A stretch of 6,251 nucleotides of DNA, taken from the NCBI GenBank assembly GCA_937911745.1, contig CALDPX010000043.1:1-6251 (forward strand). Direction: 5' to 3'. The notes beneath the pieces are model-generated. The model ran no database searches. It saw only the letters and a program-made list of their open reading frames with translations, and had not been told where the DNA came from. Numbering within the stretch: position 1 is the stretch's first letter; every line of letters begins with the position of its first letter. This DNA is from an uncultured Alistipes sp. GTDB lineage: Bacteria; Bacteroidota; Bacteroidia; Bacteroidales; Rikenellaceae. A program made the position numbers and the translations under genes. This document shows, piece by piece, positions 6,118 to 6,251 of the stretch.

Positions 6118-6162
6118 TTGCAGGGATAACAAGGTTAGCAGGGGTAATAGGGATTGCAGGGG
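6118..6162 (+). repeat. Nonanucleotide tandem array, 5 degenerate units
   Basis: Five contiguous 9-mers in exact phase: TTGCAGGGA, TAACAAGGT, TAGCAGGGG, TAATAGGGA, TTGCAGGGG, consensus TNRYARGGN. Alternate units are more alike, so an 18-nt higher-order period is also visible (TTGCAGGG/TAGCAGGG/TTGCAGGG at 6118, 6136 and 6154). A frame on the reverse strand reads as a Leu-rich three-residue repeat, but there is no sign that it is a gene. Function unknown. Confidence 0.8.
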
Positions 6163-6186
6163 AGTTTTTGAGAGGAGTCTTTTTTC

Positions 6187-6232
6187 GGTGGTGTGGATGC
6201 TCCGAAGGAGCAGAAATGAGGAAAACACCATC
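6187..6232 (+). other. Nested hairpins in the terminal spacer
   Basis: An inner perfect hairpin has arms TGCTCC (6198-6203) and GGAGCA (6207-6212) with a GAA loop. It is enclosed by outer arms GGTGGTGT (6187-6194) and ACACCATC (6225-6232), pairing over eight positions with one G-T. A run of six T lies upstream (6180-6185), not downstream, so on the + strand it is not terminator-like. On the - strand the inverse order (stem, then ACCGAAAAAAG) has no U-run either. It could be a structured RNA fragment or a repeat end. No RNA family is recognised. Confidence 0.35.
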
Positions 6233-6234
6233 TC

Positions 6235-6248
6235 TCAAACTTGTTTGA
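6235..6248. other. Palindrome at the window end
   Basis: TCAAAC (6235-6240), TT, GTTTGA (6243-6248) is a perfect inverted repeat. It sits 2 nt after the nested hairpins. The window ends here, so its context is unknown; it could be part of the next gene's leader or of a larger repeat. Confidence 0.35.
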
Positions 6249-6251
6249 AAG

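Noticed and set aside
5747..6238. 163-codon open frame on the - strand across the DUF4296 gene end and terminal spacer
   Set aside because: Its Ser-rich part is the antisense of the DSL-rich coil and the remainder reads through the tandem arrays, whose reverse strand lacks stops in the GAAAATT part. No coding signal of its own.
6197..6251. Possible start of a gene at the right edge (ATG at 6197, open to the window end)
   Set aside because: Only 18 codons are visible, they overlap the nested hairpins, and nothing in them is recognisable.

Overview
This 6.25 kb window looks like chromosomal DNA from a Bacteroidota species, most likely order Bacteroidales. A Rikenellaceae/Alistipes-like host is possible but unproven. 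The evidence is the gene content: a Bacteroidota-type SbsA/Big_5 Ig-like surface protein, a PorT-type outer-membrane barrel, a DUF4296 lipoprotein, and rbfA followed by a LolC/E-type permease. Starts are preceded by A-rich leaders rather than clear Shine-Dalgarno sequences, as is usual in this phylum. All five genes are on the + strand and coding is dense.

Layout. Positions 1-97 are a leader holding a 42-nt hairpin repeat. Positions 98-2251 encode a 717-aa envelope protein with an N-terminal Ig-like domain, charged Lys/Glu segments and a Gly/Ser/Met tail. After a 19-nt gap, 2271-3110 encodes a 279-aa secreted beta-barrel. Positions 3111-3259 are a repeat-filled gap: a 7-unit heptamer array, then a second exact copy of the 42-nt hairpin repeat 19 nt before the next start. 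Positions 3260-3613 are rbfA, 3659-4909 a four-TM FtsX/LolC-E-family permease, and 4890-6086 a DUF4296 lipoprotein overlapping the permease gene by 20 nt. Positions 6087-6251 are non-coding and packed with short repeats (three heptamers, five nonamers) and two small hairpins.

How the genes fit together. There are probably two transcription units: the Ig-like protein with the barrel, and rbfA-permease-DUF4296 lipoprotein. Apart from rbfA (30S ribosome maturation), all products are envelope proteins; the permease family moves lipoproteins towards the outer membrane, and two neighbours have lipoprotein-like N-termini. No mobile element gene, CRISPR array, RNA gene, defence gene or phage gene is visible.

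I do not see a new multi-gene system. What the genes do not explain is the intergenic DNA: a dispersed palindromic repeat in front of two unrelated genes, and three different short tandem arrays in the two longer spacers, one of which contains the stop codon of a gene.
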